From contig JAODUP010000855.1 in NCBI GenBank assembly GCA_025642065.1, positions 1 through 64,000 of the forward strand: a stretch of DNA of 64,000 bases, written 5' to 3'. The notes under the pieces are model-generated. The model made no database searches, was not told the DNA's origin, and was given only the letters and a program-made list of their open reading frames with translations. The stretch comes from Paralvinella palmiformis (lineage: Eukaryota > Annelida > Polychaeta > Terebellida > Alvinellidae). Shown here one piece after another: positions 63,317 to 64,000 of this stretch (position 1 is its first letter; every line of letters begins with the position of its first letter). The position numbers and the translations under genes were made by a program.

Positions 63317-64000
63317 CCATACTTTTGACTCAACATGGCAATTTCATCATTGCCAAGTTTGCCAGCATTCTTCCTCTGACGTACCATTCAGTCCATGTAG
63401 GCCCAGTACAGATAATGCCTTATTGTATCAAAAGTTATATGTAATAGCTCACCCAGACACCTTAATGATAAGCTAAAACAGCTATACTGTTACAAAACAG
63501 AACGCAAATTCCGAAATGAGCCTTATTTACATCCCTACACAAAATTTATTTTCTAGGATTAAAATCAGTGTCTAACTTATTTTCGATAGCTACGTCATTT
63601 GCTAGGTACAGTGTACTATAAATTACACAAAAATGCTGAATATTGGATCGTCATTGAAGTAATCTACATAACAGACATTATCTACATATTAAATAATTGT
63701 GCACAGTAGCATCTTAACATCTATTTTTGTTTCCTGACAATCCTTCTGATCATCAGATGAAAACTTCTCTTGTGTTAAGCATATCAGACTACCTTATATA
63801 CTTGCGTATATAAGTCGAGGTAAATTTTTGACCCTGTAATTCTATCCTCAGGCATATGCTCGCTATATAATTTGAGGTCAAGTATCGCCTTAAAATCCCT
63901 AAAACTCCAATTCATTGTCGCCATTCATGAAAAAGCTGACCCAGGCCTATCAAACTCATGGTGTCAGCAAGTGCTTTGTAAATAGATCAATATCTTCACT

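Overview
The window looks like animal nuclear DNA: AT-rich, intron-bearing, full of (CA)n, (TA)n and (GA)n microsatellites and relics of SINEs, LINEs and DNA transposons. A large neuropeptide precursor with many dibasic-flanked, tryptophan-rich peptides suggests a lophotrochozoan, most likely a mollusc. The species cannot be named from the sequence alone. No rRNA, tRNA gene, CRISPR array or bacterial operon was seen.

Layout. 1-3662 is a near-identical direct tandem duplication of about 2.0 kb carrying fragments of a CR1/L2-type LINE. 3690-18600 is non-coding, with SINEs, microsatellites and patches of higher GC. 18531-21247 (minus strand) is the clearest gene: a 783-residue, apparently single-exon secreted precursor with a TATA box, an in-frame stop before the start codon and an AATAAA signal. 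21250-51400 is a long gene-poor stretch with SINEs, a 17-bp minisatellite, a degenerate hammerhead-ribozyme-like motif and long microsatellites. 51414-58002 (minus strand) holds six spliced exons of the cytosolic phenylalanine-tRNA ligase alpha subunit (FARSA), with a pogo/Tigger relic in one intron. 58500-64000 holds broken hAT-type transposase pieces and an inverted-repeat element.

Highlights. The precursor encodes 15 copies of a decapeptide, NWGASGMSWI (two copies carry one substitution each), plus about ten variable relatives. Nearly all follow W-X(5-7)-W-[I/L] followed by Lys/Arg, and none has the Gly needed for C-terminal amidation. The spacing recalls the myoinhibitory peptide/allatostatin-B family, W(X6)W-amide. 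The free C-terminus, acidic spacers and a six-cysteine N-terminal domain set it apart, and it may be an undescribed peptide family. The FARSA copy has one extra base in a conserved exon, and its catalytic C-terminal third was not found downstream. It is either a mis-assembled gene or a partial, decaying copy.
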